The position numbers and the translations under genes were made by a program. From positions 1-64,000 of the forward strand of contig NZ_QKVL01000021.1 in NCBI RefSeq assembly GCF_003231275.1: 64,000 nt of DNA, written 5' to 3'. The stretch is from Pseudomonas huaxiensis (GTDB taxonomy: Bacteria; Pseudomonadota; Gammaproteobacteria; Pseudomonadales; Pseudomonadaceae). This document shows, piece after piece, positions 7,324 through 16,353 of the stretch. Numbering within the stretch: the stretch's first letter is position 1; every line of letters starts with the position of its first letter. Under the pieces are notes generated by a model. That model made no database searches and was not told where the DNA came from. It saw only the letters and a program-made list of their open reading frames with translations.

Positions 7324-9501
7324 TTACAGGCCGTTACGCGCCTTATACTCACGACGACGACGATGCAGCACCGGCTCGGTGTAGCCGTTCGGCTGCTTGG
7401 TGCCTTCAACGACCAGCTCGACAGCCGCCTGGAAGGCGATGTTGTTGTCGAAGTCCGGCGCCAGCGGGCGGTACAGCGGGTCGTTGGCGTTCTGCTTGTC
7501 CACCACCGGCGCCATGCGCTTGAGGCTTTCCAGCACCTGCGCTTCGCTCACCACGCCATGACGCAGCCAGTTGGCCAGCAACTGCGCGGAGATACGCAGG
7601 GTGGCGCGGTCTTCCATCAGGCCGACATCGTTGATGTCCGGCACTTTCGAGCAACCTACACCCTGGTCGATCCAGCGAACCACGTAGCCGAGGATGCCCT
7701 GGGCGTTGTTGTCCAGTTCGTTGCGGATTTCGTCCGCCGACCAGTTGGTGTCCGGCGCCAGCGGGATGGTCAGGATGTCATCGACCGAAGCCGGTGCACG
7801 CTTGGCCAGTTCAGCCTGACGGGCGAACACATCGACCTTGTGGTAGTGCAGCACGTGCAGTGCGGCGGCAGTCGGCGACGGCACCCAGGCGGTGTTGGCA
7901 CCGGCCAGCGGATGAGCGATCTTCTGCTCGAGCATGTCGGCCATCAGGTCCGGCATGGCCCACATGCCTTTGCCGATCTGTGCGCGACCTTGAAGGCCAG
8001 CGGCCAGGCCGATATCGACGTTGGAGTTCTCGTAGGCGCCGATCCACTTCTGGGTCTTCATGGCGCCCTTGCGCACCATGGCGCCGGCTTCCATCGAGGT
8101 GTGGATTTCGTCACCGGTACGGTCGAGGAAGCCGGTGTTGATGAACACCACGCGCTCGCTGGCAGCCTTGATACAGGCCTTGAGGTTGACCGTGGTGCGG
8201 CGCTCCTCGTCCATGATCCCGACTTTCAGGGTGTTGTGCGGCAGGCCCAGCATGTCTTCGATGCGGCCGAACAGCTCGTTGGTGAACGCCGCTTCTTCCG
8301 GGCCGTGCATCTTCGGTTTGACGATGTAGACCGAGCCGGTGCGGCTGTTCTTGCGGCTGGCGCTGCCGTTGAGGTTGTGGATCGCCGCGAGGTTGGTGAC
8401 CAGGCCGTCGAGGATGCCTTCCGGCACTTCGTTACCGTCCTTGTCGAGGATCGCGTCGATGGTCATCAGGTGACCGACGTTACGCACGAACAGCAGCGAA
8501 CGGCCATGCAGGGTGACGGTGCCACCATTGGGCGCGGTGTATTCGCGGTCCGGGTTCATGGTGCGGGTGAAGGTCTGGCCACCCTTGCTCACGCTTTCCG
8601 ACAGGTCGCCCTTCATCAGGCCGAGCCAGTTGCGGTAGACCACGACCTTGTCGTCGGCATCGACGGCGGCCACGGAGTCTTCGCAGTCCATGATGGTGGT
8701 CAGTGCGGCTTCGATCAGGACGTCCTTCACACCGGCGGCGTCGGTCTGGCCGACTGGAGTGGTTGGGTCGATCTGGATTTCGAAGTGCAGGCCGTTGTGC
8801 TTGAGCAGGATGCCGGTTGGCTCGGAAGCCTGGCCCTGGAAGCCGATCAGTTGCGCGTCGTCACGCAGGCCGCTGTTGCTGCCGCCTTTGAGGGCGACGA
8901 TCAGCTTGCCGCCGTCGATGCTGTAGCGGGTAGCGTCGACATGGGAGCCGGCAGCCAGTGGCGCGGACTCGTCGAGGAAGGCGCGGGCGAAGGCGATGAC
9001 CTTGTCGCCGCGAACCTTGTTGTAGCCTTTGCCTTTTTCCGCGCCATCGGCTTCGCTGATTACGTCGGTGCCGTAGAGCGCGTCATACAGCGAGCCCCAG
9101 CGAGCGTTGGAGGCGTTCAGGGCGAAGCGGGCGTTCATCACCGGGACGACCAGTTGCGGGCCGGCCATGCGGGCGATTTCGTCGTCCACGTTCTGGGTGG
9201 AGAGCTGGAAATCCGATGCTTCTGGCAGCAGATAACCAATTTCCTGAAGGAATGCTTTGTAAGCCACGGCGTCGTGGGCCTGGCCTTTGCGCGCCTGGTG
9301 CCAGGCATCGATCTGCGCTTGCAGGGTGTCGCGTTTGCTCAGCAGGGCTTTGTTCTTTGGAGCGAGGTCGTGGATGATCTTTTCCGCACCTGCCCAGAAC
9401 TTCTCGGCGCTGACGCCGGTTCCGGGAATGGCTTCGTTATTCACGAAGTCGAACAGGACTTTGGCGACCTGAAGGCCACCGACTTGAACGTGTTCAGTCA
9501 T
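7324..9501 (-). CDS. glcB: Malate synthase G
   Basis: Condenses glyoxylate with acetyl-CoA to malate in the glyoxylate route. The 725-residue length from ATG 9501 equals the usual length of the G isoform. Clear family segments are MTEHVQVGGLQVAKVLFDFV at the start, TTIMDCEDSVAAVDADDKV, LGLMKGDL, VKPKMHGPEEAAF and GIMDEERRTTVNLKACI; the last contains acidic residues of the Mg/glyoxylate site. Four codons upstream is another ATG in frame, but MTEHVQ is the conserved start. It is transcribed alone, divergent from the gcvR-like gene. Confidence 0.97.
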   Translation of the reverse strand: MTEHVQVGGLQVAKVLFDFVNNEAIPGTGVSAEKFWAGAEKIIHDLAPKNKALLSKRDTLQAQIDAWHQARKGQAHDAVAYKAFLQEIGYLLPEASDFQLSTQNVDDEIARMAGPQLVVPVMNARFALNASNARWGSLYDALYGTDVISEADGAEKGKGYNKVRGDKVIAFARAFLDESAPLAAGSHVDATRYSIDGGKLIVALKGGSNSGLRDDAQLIGFQGQASEPTGILLKHNGLHFEIQIDPTTPVGQTDAAGVKDVLIEAALTTIMDCEDSVAAVDADDKVVVYRNWLGLMKGDLSESVSKGGQTFTRTMNPDREYTAPNGGTVTLHGRSLLFVRNVGHLMTIDAILDKDGNEVPEGILDGLVTNLAAIHNLNGSASRKNSRTGSVYIVKPKMHGPEEAAFTNELFGRIEDMLGLPHNTLKVGIMDEERRTTVNLKACIKAASERVVFINTGFLDRTGDEIHTSMEAGAMVRKGAMKTQKWIGAYENSNVDIGLAAGLQGRAQIGKGMWAMPDLMADMLEQKIAHPLAGANTAWVPSPTAAALHVLHYHKVDVFARQAELAKRAPASVDDILTIPLAPDTNWSADEIRNELDNNAQGILGYVVRWIDQGVGCSKVPDINDVGLMEDRATLRISAQLLANWLRHGVVSEAQVLESLKRMAPVVDKQNANDPLYRPLAPDFDNNIAFQAAVELVVEGTKQPNGYTEPVLHRRRREYKARNGL

Positions 9502-9943
9502 TGCTTGCCTCACTCTGCTCAGCTATTACGCTTTTCTATTTATGCCTTACGCGCTTCTCTAAACACGGCACCAGGACATGCCCTTGCGGGCGACTGGATG
9601 CGGCCTTCCAGACGGGCTGGCGGGCGGTTGCGCATTTTCACAGGCGCTTGGCAGACATCGGATCGGAACGTTTTGTAGTCCGCGCTGCGGCATACTACAT
9701 GATGCGCTGCGCTTGTGAAAATTAGACTAAATACGTCGTTCTGCGACCGTTTGGTCGCATGGGGTCACGCTGGGAAAGCGTATGTTCGCAAAATTTGTGT
9801 GGATTGTTCCAGATAAATCTTAAAACAGTACACGATTTGATTTTCGAAGGGCCTGCGGCAGGTTGCCGCGCCTTGCCTATACTTTCTCGGCGCGCCGTTG
9901 CCAATGGGCGTTTCCACGGGTTTTCCAGCAGAGGGTCGTCCGC
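9502..9943. other. 442-bp divergent intergenic region glcB/gcvR
   Basis: No credible coding frame. It must hold both promoters. I see a small hairpin GCGACC-GTTT-GGTCGC at 9743-9758 and a -10-like TATACT at 9878-9883 for the rightward gene, but no convincing -35 box. Confidence 0.5.
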
Positions 9944-10462
9944 GTGAATCATCTTGTACTCACTGTCATCGCCGCCGACAAGGCCGGCCAGGTGGAGCGT
10001 ATCGCTCAATGCATCGCCGAGCATAATGGCAATTGGCTGGAAAGCCGCATGTCACGGATGGCCGGGCAGTTCGCCGGGATCCTGCGGGTGGCGGTGCCGG
10101 CCGAATCCCACGAAGAACTGGTCGATGCTTTGCAAGCCTTGGGCGAGCGCGGCATTCGCGTGTTGATCGCCGAAAGCGGCATCGAGCCGTCCTGTACCTG
10201 GAAGCCCATTGCCATGACCCTGGTGGGCAACGACCGTCCCGGTATCGTCCGCGACATCACCCGCCTGCTGGCCGAGCAGGGCGTCAACGTCGAGCGCTTG
10301 AGCACGGATGTACGGCCGGCGCCGATGAGCAGCGAGCCGCTGTTTCACGCCGATGCATTGCTTGCCGTGCCCCTGACCCTGTCGCTGGATGACTTGCAGT
10401 CGCGCCTCGAAGCGCTCGCCGACGACCTGATGGTGGATCTGGAACTGCGCCCGGAAGAGTAG
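9944..10462 (+). CDS. GcvR-like ACT-domain regulatory protein
   Basis: A 172-residue protein with two tandem ACT domains: HLVLTVIAADKAGQVERIAQ near the N-terminus and PIAMTLVGNDRPGIVRDITR at about residue 90. This is the layout of the glycine cleavage system repressor accessory protein GcvR of enteric bacteria, which works by binding GcvA rather than DNA. GTG 9944 was chosen because GAGGG lies 9 bp upstream and the domain begins at once; the longer open frame adds a leader that does not look like protein. No gcv genes lie nearby, so the target is not shown by context. Confidence 0.85.
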   Translation: MNHLVLTVIAADKAGQVERIAQCIAEHNGNWLESRMSRMAGQFAGILRVAVPAESHEELVDALQALGERGIRVLIAESGIEPSCTWKPIAMTLVGNDRPGIVRDITRLLAEQGVNVERLSTDVRPAPMSSEPLFHADALLAVPLTLSLDDLQSRLEALADDLMVDLELRPEE

Positions 10463-10636
10463 TTATCCCCAATTCTCTGCTGTTTCACTTATCCCGTTTT
10501 ATCGGGGACCCGCCTGTGGATAAGCTGGGGAGTCACGGCGCCAGGCCATACGGACCGTGGCTTTCCGGCGTTTGAGCAAAAAATCACCAGAATTCAGGGG
10601 CTTGTGCACAAAGCACGGGGATGAGGGTGTGGATAA
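10463..10636. other. Cluster of DnaA-box-like 9-mers
   Basis: TTATCCCCA at 10463-10471 and exact TGTGGATAA at 10515-10523 and 10628-10636, all in the space between the gcvR-like stop and the rarD stop. There is no AT-rich unwinding element and no dnaA or rpmH nearby, so this is not a replication origin. Confidence 0.35.
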
Positions 10637-10653
10637 CCTTGGGAGAGGTTGCT

Positions 10654-10678
10654 GGAGGCCACGAACGGCGTGGCCTCC
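10654..10678. repeat. Perfect inverted repeat, possible convergent terminator
   Basis: GGAGGCCACG and CGTGGCCTCC, 10 bp each, around a 5-nt loop, lying between convergent genes. A run of six T follows on the plus strand, but 12 bases after the stem (10691-10696), so it is not a textbook terminator. Confidence 0.55.
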
Positions 10679-10699
10679 GGAGGTTTGTACGTTTTTTGA

Positions 10700-11587
10700 T
10701 CAGGCGCGGCGGCGCAAACTCATCCAGGCATCGACGCTGTAGAGCGCCAGACCGGCCCAGATAAACATGAACGCCACCAGCGTGCTGCTGGACAGATGTT
10801 CATCGAACAACAGCACCGCCTGTAGCAGCACCAGGGTTGGCGCGAGGTATTGCAGGAAGCCCAGTGTGGTGTACGGCAGGTGCCGCGCGGCGGCGTTGAA
10901 ACACACCAGCGGGACCAGCGTTACCGGGCCGGCCGCCATCAGCCACAGCGCTTCGCTGCTCATGTAGAACGCCGGTTGGGCGCTGTGTGCGTCCGGGTGC
11001 AGCACTAGCCAGCCGAGGGCCAGCGGCACCAGCATCCAGGTTTCCACGACCAGGCCGGGCAGGGCGGCGACCGGCGCCTGTTTGCGGATCAGCCCGTAGA
11101 AGCCGAAGGTCAGCGCCAGCGCCAGTGACACCCAGGGCAGGCTGCCCACCTGCCAGACCTGCTGCGCCACGCCCAGCGCCGCAAGGCCCACCGCGACCCA
11201 TTGCAAGCGCCGCAGTCGCTCGCCAAGCAACAGCATCCCCAGCAGCACGTTCACCAGCGGATTGATGTAGTAGCCGAGGCTGGCTTCGAGCATGCGCCCG
11301 TTGTTCACCGACCAGACGTAGGTCAGCCAGTTGGCCGCGATCAGCACGCCGCTGACCGCCAGCACCGCCAGGCGCCGCGGATTCTCGCGCAGCTCGCGCC
11401 ACCAGCCCGGATGCTTCCAGACCAGCAGCAGCAAGGAGCCGAACAGCGCCGACCAGAGCGCCCGGTGGACGATGATTTCCAGTGACGGAACGCTTTGCAG
11501 CGCTTTGAAGTAGAGCGGGAACAAGCCCCAGATGATGTAGGCGGTAAGGCCCAGGATGTACCCGCGGCGCGGGTTTGCGGCAGTCAT
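10700..11587 (-). CDS. rarD: EamA-family transporter RarD
   Basis: Inner-membrane protein of 295 residues with about ten hydrophobic segments in two EamA halves. The N-terminus RRGYILGLTAYIIWGLFPLY is the RarD signature, with later LEIIVHRALWSALFG and a conserved QYLAPT segment. RarD is historically linked to chloramphenicol sensitivity; its true substrate is unknown. Starts at ATG 11587 and is separated by 60 bp from srkA on the same strand. I recall rarD next to srkA in P. aeruginosa too. Confidence 0.93.
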   Translation of the reverse strand: MTAANPRRGYILGLTAYIIWGLFPLYFKALQSVPSLEIIVHRALWSALFGSLLLLVWKHPGWWRELRENPRRLAVLAVSGVLIAANWLTYVWSVNNGRMLEASLGYYINPLVNVLLGMLLLGERLRRLQWVAVGLAALGVAQQVWQVGSLPWVSLALALTFGFYGLIRKQAPVAALPGLVVETWMLVPLALGWLVLHPDAHSAQPAFYMSSEALWLMAAGPVTLVPLVCFNAAARHLPYTTLGFLQYLAPTLVLLQAVLLFDEHLSSSTLVAFMFIWAGLALYSVDAWMSLRRRA

Positions 11588-11647
11588 GCAGGTTCCTTGC
11601 TTAGCTAGCTAAATACGCCGCCATTGTAGACAGAGCGCTAGACACAT

Positions 11648-12622
11648 TTAGAACAATTTCAGCGGCGCTTCGTCCAGCGCGGCGCATTGTTCGCGAAGGG
11701 CGAGAATTTGGTCGCCCCAGTAACGCTCCTGGCCGAACCAGGGGAAGCTGCGCGGGAACGCCGGGTCGTCCCAGCGCCGCGCCAGCCAGGCGCTGTAGTG
11801 CAACAGGCGCAGGCCGCGCAGTGGCTCGATCAGGGCCAGTTCACGCGGGTCGAAGTCGTGGAATTCGTTGTAGCCGTCCATCAGCTCGGCCAACTGGCCC
11901 AGGCGTTCTTCGCGGTTGCCGGCCAGCATCATCCACAGGTCTTGCACGGCCGGGCCCATGCGGCAGTCATCGAGGTCGACGATATGGAATACGTCGTCGC
12001 GGCACATCATGTTGCCGGGGTGGCAGTCGCCGTGCAGGCGGGTGAGCTTGTGCGGGGTGCGGGCGTAGATGGCCTCGATGCGCTTGAGCAGATCGCGGGC
12101 TACGGATTCGAAGGCCGGCAGCAGGCTCTTCGGCACGAATCCGCCGTCGAGCAGGGTGGCCAGCGAGGCGTGGCCGAAGTTATCCACTGCAAGGTGTTCC
12201 CGGTGGGCGAATGGACGGGTGGCGCCCACCGCGTGCAGGCGACCGAGCAACTGGCCGAGGCGGTAGAGCTGATCCAGGTTGCCCGGCTCCGGCGCCCGGC
12301 CACCACGGCGCGGGAACAGCGCGAAGCGGAAGCCGGCGTGCTCGAACAGGGTCTTGCCGTTGTGCTCCAGCGGCGCGACGACCGGCACTTCGCAATCGGC
12401 CAGTTCGGCGGTGAAGGCATGTTCTTCAAGAATTGCGGCGTCGGTCCAGCGGTCAGGCCGGTAGAACTTGGCGATCACCGGCTCGGCGTCTTCGATGCCG
12501 ACCTGATAGACGCGGTTCTCATAGCTGTTCAGCGCCAGCACCCGGGCGTCGCTGAGCAGGTCCTGGCTTTCGATGGCATCCAGGACCAGATCGGGAGTGA
12601 GGGTATTGAAGGGATGAGACAT
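11648..12622 (-). CDS. srkA: Stress response serine/threonine protein kinase
   Basis: Cytosolic kinase of the aminoglycoside-phosphotransferase fold (YihE/RdoA), 324 residues. The motifs are NRVYQVG for the nucleotide loop, PVIAKFYRP for the ATP-binding Lys, LTRLHGDCHPGNMM for the catalytic loop (HGD..N), and FHIVDLDDCRMGP for the metal-binding Asp. ATG 12622 gives MSHPFNTLTPD, as in the family; the open frame to 12670 adds 16 unlikely residues. In E. coli the protein counters toxin-linked stress death. It precedes rarD on the same strand. Confidence 0.94.
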   Translation of the reverse strand: MSHPFNTLTPDLVLDAIESQDLLSDARVLALNSYENRVYQVGIEDAEPVIAKFYRPDRWTDAAILEEHAFTAELADCEVPVVAPLEHNGKTLFEHAGFRFALFPRRGGRAPEPGNLDQLYRLGQLLGRLHAVGATRPFAHREHLAVDNFGHASLATLLDGGFVPKSLLPAFESVARDLLKRIEAIYARTPHKLTRLHGDCHPGNMMCRDDVFHIVDLDDCRMGPAVQDLWMMLAGNREERLGQLAELMDGYNEFHDFDPRELALIEPLRGLRLLHYSAWLARRWDDPAFPRSFPWFGQERYWGDQILALREQCAALDEAPLKLF

Positions 12623-12718
12623 GCGCGACTCCGGCTGTGCGGCAGGTGAGCGGCCGCATCGATTCGGCATGGTAACTCAGGGGGCAAAACCTTGTGGGCG
12701 CATGGCTGCACTGAACCA

Positions 12719-12807
12719 CTGTGGGAGCTGGCTTGCCAGCGATTGCGGTTGACCGAGCAACGCTGTTGTCAGGTCGGACCTCATCGCTGGCAAGCCAGCT
12801 CCCACAG
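12719..12807. repeat. REP-type palindrome
   Basis: Perfect 25-nt arms: 12719-12743 (CTGTGGGAGCTGGCTTGCCA and on) and 12783-12807, around a 39-nt loop. It lies between the phoX stop and the srkA start and may end phoX transcription; six A lie beside it (TTTTTT on the plus strand). Confidence 0.88.
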
Positions 12808-12825
12808 GGATTTTTTGTGGCGGGT

Positions 12826-14727
12826 TCAGGCGCCGATCACCCCGCCATCCTCGCGGACAATCGCCATCACTGATGAGCGCGGTTTGCCGTTCGGCAAGTG
12901 CTCGGGGAAGGTCGAGCCGCCGGTTTCACCCGGGTGCTGGATGCCGACGAACAAGGTCTTCTGGTCCGGCGCGAAGGCGATGCCAGTCACTTCACAAGCA
13001 ACCGGGCCGACCATGAAACGACGGATCTCGCCAGTCGTCGGGTCGGCGCAGAGCATCTGGTTGTTGCCCATACCTGCGAAATCTCCGGCGTTGCTGTAGT
13101 CGCCATCCGTGAGGATCCACAGCCGGCCATCCGCATCGAAACCCAGCCCGTCGGGGCTGTTGAACATGTTCTGCGCGGTGACGTTGGTCGAGCCGCCCTT
13201 GGCCGCACCCGGATGAACCTCGGGATTGCCGGCGACCACGAACAGGTCCCAGTCGAATGTCATCGAGGCGTGGTCGTCAGTCGTTTCGCGCCAGCGCAGG
13301 ATCTGTCCGTAGACGTTCTTCTCGCGCGGGTTGGGCCCACCCACCGGCTGGCCTTCTTCGCCACGTTTGACGTTGTTGGTCAGGGTGCAATAGACCTGGC
13401 CGTCCTTGGGGCTGACCACGATCCACTCGGGACGGTCCATGCGCGTGGCCTTGAGCAGGCTGGCGGCCAGGCGTGCATGGATCAGCACCTGCGCCTGGTT
13501 GGCAAAGCCCGCAGCGGCATTGAGGCCGTTCTTGCCGTGGCTCAGCTCCAGCCACTGGCCCTTGCCTTTCGGGTGTCCCGGATTGCCGTCGCCTTCATCG
13601 AAGCGCGCCACGTACAGGGTGCCGTGGTCGAGCAGGTTGCGGTTGGCGGTGGGGTTCTTGTGGTCGATGCGGTCGCGGCTGATGAACTTGTAGATGAACT
13701 CGCCCCGTTCGTCGTCGCCCATGTACACCACCGCGCGGCCATCGCGGGTTTCGCCGAGGGCGGCGTTTTCGTGCTTGAAGCGGCCCAGGGCGGTGCGTTT
13801 GATCGGCGTGGACTTCGGATCGAACGGGTCGATCTCCACCACCCAGCCGTGGCGGTTCAGTTCGTTGGGGTTCTTCGCCAGGTCGAAGCGCGGGTCGTGC
13901 TGATGCCAGCCGACTTCCTTGCCCGTCACCGAGGCGCCGTAGCGTTTTTGCGCAGCATCGAACGCCTGCTGTGGGTCGCTGCTGCCGAAGCAATCGGTGA
14001 AGTTTTCTTCGCAGGTCAGATAGGTGCCCCACGGCGTCTTGCCGTTGGCGCAGTTCTGGAAGGTGCCGAGCACCTTGGTTGCGCTGTTGTCGGCGGCGGT
14101 GCGCAGCCAGGCATCACCGGCAGCCGGGCCGCTCAGGCGGATTGGCGTATTGCCGTGGATGCGACGGTTGTAGTGCGAGTCCTGGACGAACTGCCACTGG
14201 CCGTCCTTGCGCCGCACTTCGATCACCGAGACGCCTTCGGCAGCCTGGGCCTTGTGCACGTCTTCGGCGTTGGCGGGCTGGCCACCGTGGTCGAACAGGT
14301 AGCGGTAGTTGGTGTATTCGTTGTTGATCGCCATCAGCGCCCGGTTTTCATCGCCGGGGAAGGGGAACAGGCTCATGCCGTCGTTGTTGTCGCCGAACTG
14401 GATTTCCTGGGCCTTGGCCGTGCCCTTGCCGGACGGGTCAAAGGCCGGCGCAGCGGCGTTCAACGGCTGGCCCCAACTGATCAGCACCGAGGCTTTGTAG
14501 CCTGGCGGCAGGCTGATGCCATCGGCGGTGGAAGCGGGAATGCCGGCGAAGCCGAGCAGGCTGCTGCTGGCAGCGCTGACGCTGTCGGCCAGCACGCTGC
14601 GGCTGAGGAGGTTGCCACCGAGAAACAACGCTGCACCACACAAGGCACCGGCGCCGATGAAGCGGCGACGGCTGAGACCGACCAGTTGCTCAAGGTCGGT
14701 CAGTTGATTTTCTTCTAATAGGTTCAT
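12826..14727 (-). CDS. PhoX-family alkaline phosphatase (Tat-exported)
   Basis: A 633-residue periplasmic phosphatase of the PhoX/DUF839 family, which uses Ca and Fe and releases phosphate from organic esters. The N-terminus carries a twin-arginine signal (SRRRFIGAGALCGAALFLGG), so export is folded. Family landmarks are DGMSLFPFPGDENRALMAIN, NCANGKTPWGTYLTCEENF (with the conserved Cys and Glu metal ligands), HGWVVEIDPFDP, YMGDDERGEFIYKF and FNSPDGLGFDADGRLWI. A Pho-box-like element sits 44 bp upstream of ATG 14727. The gene lies downstream of modE but probably has its own phosphate-controlled promoter. Confidence 0.93.
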   Translation of the reverse strand: MNLLEENQLTDLEQLVGLSRRRFIGAGALCGAALFLGGNLLSRSVLADSVSAASSSLLGFAGIPASTADGISLPPGYKASVLISWGQPLNAAAPAFDPSGKGTAKAQEIQFGDNNDGMSLFPFPGDENRALMAINNEYTNYRYLFDHGGQPANAEDVHKAQAAEGVSVIEVRRKDGQWQFVQDSHYNRRIHGNTPIRLSGPAAGDAWLRTAADNSATKVLGTFQNCANGKTPWGTYLTCEENFTDCFGSSDPQQAFDAAQKRYGASVTGKEVGWHQHDPRFDLAKNPNELNRHGWVVEIDPFDPKSTPIKRTALGRFKHENAALGETRDGRAVVYMGDDERGEFIYKFISRDRIDHKNPTANRNLLDHGTLYVARFDEGDGNPGHPKGKGQWLELSHGKNGLNAAAGFANQAQVLIHARLAASLLKATRMDRPEWIVVSPKDGQVYCTLTNNVKRGEEGQPVGGPNPREKNVYGQILRWRETTDDHASMTFDWDLFVVAGNPEVHPGAAKGGSTNVTAQNMFNSPDGLGFDADGRLWILTDGDYSNAGDFAGMGNNQMLCADPTTGEIRRFMVGPVACEVTGIAFAPDQKTLFVGIQHPGETGGSTFPEHLPNGKPRSSVMAIVREDGGVIGA

Positions 14728-14770
14728 GACAGGCTTCCTGCGGTTTAGGCAGTCACCTTAATCAGCCGTT

Positions 14771-14788
14771 ATGACAGTTATATGGCGA
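14771..14788 (-). promoter_or_regulatory. Pho box upstream of phoX
   Basis: On the minus strand it reads TCGCCAT-ATAA-CTGTCAT, 13 of 18 matches to the PhoB consensus with one perfect half site. A TAAGGT hexamer follows 10 bases later, the usual -10 distance. PhoB control is inferred. Confidence 0.6.
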
Positions 14789-14791
14789 ATT

Positions 14792-15556
14792 TTAGACCGG
14801 TGTTCCGAGAAGAACGTAGGTCGGAAGGAAGCGAACCTGTACGACGTTTCCGACGCCAAGGTCGTGGGTCCGCAGCCATTCCGGCTCGGCGAACGCGCAG
14901 AGAATCTGCCCGCTGCTCAGGGTCAGGCGCAGCTCACTGGGGCCCTGTGGATCGTCGAGCAACTCTTCGATTTCCGCGTTCAGGCTGTTGCTGCCTGCGG
15001 GCACCGGTTCGTCGAGGGTGGCCAGTTCCAGCCAGCCAGCCTTGATCAGCGCGACCACTGCGGTGCCGATCTCCAGTTCCAGGCGATGGGTGCTGTCATG
15101 GGTGATCTGCGCTTCGATGCGCAGGCCGCCGGCGAGGGTCAGTTCGATGGTGTCGTTGCGCCCTTGCGGATGGATCGCGCTGACCCGGCCATGCAACTGG
15201 TTGCGCGCGCTGGTGCGCAGCATCAGGCGACCGAGCAGGTCGAGGTCGCTGCTGTCCTCGGCTTCTTCGAGGATCTGCGCTTGCAGGATCTGCAGGCGTT
15301 GGTAGAGGCGCAGTACCCGGCGTCCTTCATCCGACAGGCGGGCGCCGCCGCCGCCGCGACCACCGGTGCTGCGTTCCACCAACGGGCGGGCGGCGAGGTT
15401 GTTCAGTTCGTCGATGGCGTCCCACGCGGCCTTGTAGCTCATGCCGGCGGCTTTTGCGGCACGGGTGATCGAGCCTTGCTCATCAATGTGCTGCAACAGG
15501 CCGATACGTTGCGGACGGCGGACGATGTGCTGGGTCAGGGGCGCGGGCAAGGGCAT
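14792..15556 (-). CDS. modE: Molybdate-responsive regulator ModE
   Basis: A 254-residue ModE. The N-terminal winged helix has GSITRAAKAAGMSYKAAWDA and RGGGGARLSDEGRRVLRLYQ. The C-terminal half has two molybdate-binding (Mop/TOBE) domains: SARNQLHGRVSAIHPQG with HLELEI-like strands, and QILCAFAEPEWL near the end. ATG 15556 gives the full-length family start; the frame remains open upstream into comF but without homology. No modABC transport operon or molybdoenzyme gene lies beside it in this window. It is downstream of comF by 59 bp on the same strand. Confidence 0.92.
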   Translation of the reverse strand: MPLPAPLTQHIVRRPQRIGLLQHIDEQGSITRAAKAAGMSYKAAWDAIDELNNLAARPLVERSTGGRGGGGARLSDEGRRVLRLYQRLQILQAQILEEAEDSSDLDLLGRLMLRTSARNQLHGRVSAIHPQGRNDTIELTLAGGLRIEAQITHDSTHRLELEIGTAVVALIKAGWLELATLDEPVPAGSNSLNAEIEELLDDPQGPSELRLTLSSGQILCAFAEPEWLRTHDLGVGNVVQVRFLPTYVLLGTPV

Positions 15557-15615
15557 AGGATGGGTACGAAAGCTGACGATGATCGGCAGGAAAGTGCCCG
15601 CCTGCCTGCTGCAAG

Positions 15616-16353
15616 TCAAGCGTCGCCGGGTCGCGGGGTACGCGTCAGGCAGTAGACATCGACCCGTTTCGCCCCGGCATCGCGCAGCAGGCGCGCCAGT
15701 GCCTGGGCTGTGGCACCGGTGGTCAGGACGTCGTCGACCAGCGCCAGATGGCGGCCCAGGATGTTCTCGCTGGCCGCGAGGGCGAAGGCGCCAGTGAGGT
15801 TGCGCTTGCGTGCGCGGGCGTTCAGGTCCTGTTGCGCCGGGGTGTCCCGCAAGCGCTCCAGCAATTGTGCGTTGCAGGGAATCTTCAGTTGCCCGCTGAT
15901 CCATTCAGCGAGCATCTGCGCCTGGTTGTAGCCGCGCTGGCGCAGGCGCCGGGTAGCCATGGGCACTGGCAACAGCAGATCCGGACGCGGCAGGTCTTCG
16001 TCGAAGCGATGGCTGAGCCAGTTGCCGAGCATCTGCGCCAGCAGCCGGCCCAGCGGCCATTGGCGCTGGTGCTTGAAGCGGGTGATCAGCGCATCCACGG
16101 GAAAGCCGTAATGCCAGGGCGCTTCGACTTGCTGGAACGCCGGACGCCGCCGCGCGCACTGGCCGCACAGGAGGCCGCGCATCGGCAGCGGCAGGGCGCA
16201 GATCCGGCAGTGTTCATCGAGCCAGGGCAGTTCGCTTTCACAGGGCACACAAATCGGGTGCGGCTGCTCTGACGCTTCGTCGCACAACAAACAGGGCTGG
16301 TTGTTATTTGTACAGATGTAAACCGACGCTTCTTGGTGTGGTTGACAGCGCAT
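15616..16353 (-). CDS. ComF-family phosphoribosyltransferase-like protein
   Basis: A 245-residue ComF protein. The N-terminus has a zinc-binding cluster (CLLCDE, CVPCE, CRICALPLP, CGQC). Residues ~75-105 carry the FKHQRQWPLGRLLA segment and the C-terminal half is a type I PRT domain with the PRPP loop LALVDDVLTTGATAQALARL. The family is tied to DNA uptake, with a recent role proposed in replication-fork and ssDNA handling; the reaction is uncertain. The start ATG 16353 places its first codons under the BirA-like operator and bioB -35 element, so the two divergent genes share control DNA. Confidence 0.9.
   Translation of the reverse strand: MRCQPHQEASVYICTNNNQPCLLCDEASEQPHPICVPCESELPWLDEHCRICALPLPMRGLLCGQCARRRPAFQQVEAPWHYGFPVDALITRFKHQRQWPLGRLLAQMLGNWLSHRFDEDLPRPDLLLPVPMATRRLRQRGYNQAQMLAEWISGQLKIPCNAQLLERLRDTPAQQDLNARARKRNLTGAFALAASENILGRHLALVDDVLTTGATAQALARLLRDAGAKRVDVYCLTRTPRPGDA
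16316..16348 (+). promoter_or_regulatory. BirA-type biotin operator and bioB -35 element
   Basis: ATGTAAACC (16316-16324), 15 bases, GGTTGACAG (16340-16348). The known BirA operator is TTGTAAACC, 14-16 bases, GGTTTACAA; matches are 8/9 and 7/9. The right arm contains a consensus -35 box TTGACA (16342-16347), so bound BirA would block the promoter. Confidence 0.68.

Noticed and set aside
10463..10699. Possible replication origin because of DnaA-like boxes
   Set aside because: No dnaA, dnaN, rpmH or gidA nearby, no AT-rich repeats, and only three boxes.
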